From Reclinomonas americana ATCC 50394 (lineage: Eukaryota > Jakobida > Jakobea > Jakobida): a DNA stretch of 30,742 bases. Within the stretch, counting starts at the first letter, position 1, and each line of letters opens with the position of its first letter. The position numbers and the translations under genes are program-made. Shown one piece after another: positions 30,710 through 30,742 of the stretch. The notes under the pieces are model-generated. The model searched no databases. It worked only from the letters and a program-made list of their open reading frames with translations, and was not told where the DNA came from. The stretch is taken from contig PS015154.1 of NCBI GenBank assembly GCA_048213135.1, positions 1 to 30,742 on the forward strand, in the 5' to 3' direction.

Positions 30710-30742
<33 letters not shown>
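30657..30742 (+). repeat. CA microsatellite at the right edge
   Basis: Alternating CA tracts at 30657-30680 and 30711-30742 lie in the first intron of the dehydrogenase gene and run off the window. Confidence 0.8.

Noticed and set aside
1-30742. CRISPR arrays, bacterial operons, insertion sequences or viral genes
   Set aside because: The introns, splice sites and gene families are eukaryotic; no array of regular direct repeats with unique spacers, transposase or viral motif was seen.

Overview
This is a gene-dense, intron-rich, GC-rich nuclear segment from a eukaryote. The basal-body protein CEP120, an EFCAB10-like RIIa/EF-hand protein and a large coiled-coil protein suggest a ciliated or flagellated lineage, probably a protist. 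I cannot fix the taxon. Most introns are 55-70 bp with GT-AG ends. Long introns are filled with microsatellites, minisatellites and assembly gaps (N runs).

Layout. 1-2442 (-): 5' part of a DYRK1-type protein kinase whose catalytic domain runs off the left edge. 3839-9351 (-): four tandem single-exon genes for seven-bladed WD40 proteins, with duplicated flanks and signs of gene conversion. 10079-11806 (-): a four-exon EFCAB10-like gene. 12592-13058 (-): a tentative two-exon small gene, or the 3' end of the next one. 13527-14513 (-): an AKAP7-like 2H phosphoesterase in three exons. 15159-20411 (+): a near-complete CEP120 gene in about 12 exons, divergent from the 2H gene and convergent with an unidentified conserved gene at 20516-20883 (-). 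22431-29507 (+): a coiled-coil protein of about 1231 residues in 23 exons, several of them exact multiples of one heptad. 30433-30593 (+): first exon of an NAD-dependent glycerol-3-phosphate dehydrogenase, running off the right edge.

The most unusual signal is in the coiled-coil gene. Seven consecutive exons at 27212-27977 encode 21, 28, 14, 14, 14, 14 and 28 residues, all separated by phase-0 introns. Hydrophobic core positions keep the same place relative to each exon start (residues 3, 6, 10, 13), so each exon is a unit of whole heptads. Other notable points are the mosaic WD40 array, two N gaps whose flanks join perfectly, a recurrent unusual 5' splice site (GTTGCG/GTTGAG), and an intron built from about twenty degenerate GGCCCT-headed repeats.

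Exon models were built by hand from reading frame, splice sites, phase and family resemblance. No alignment or database search was run.
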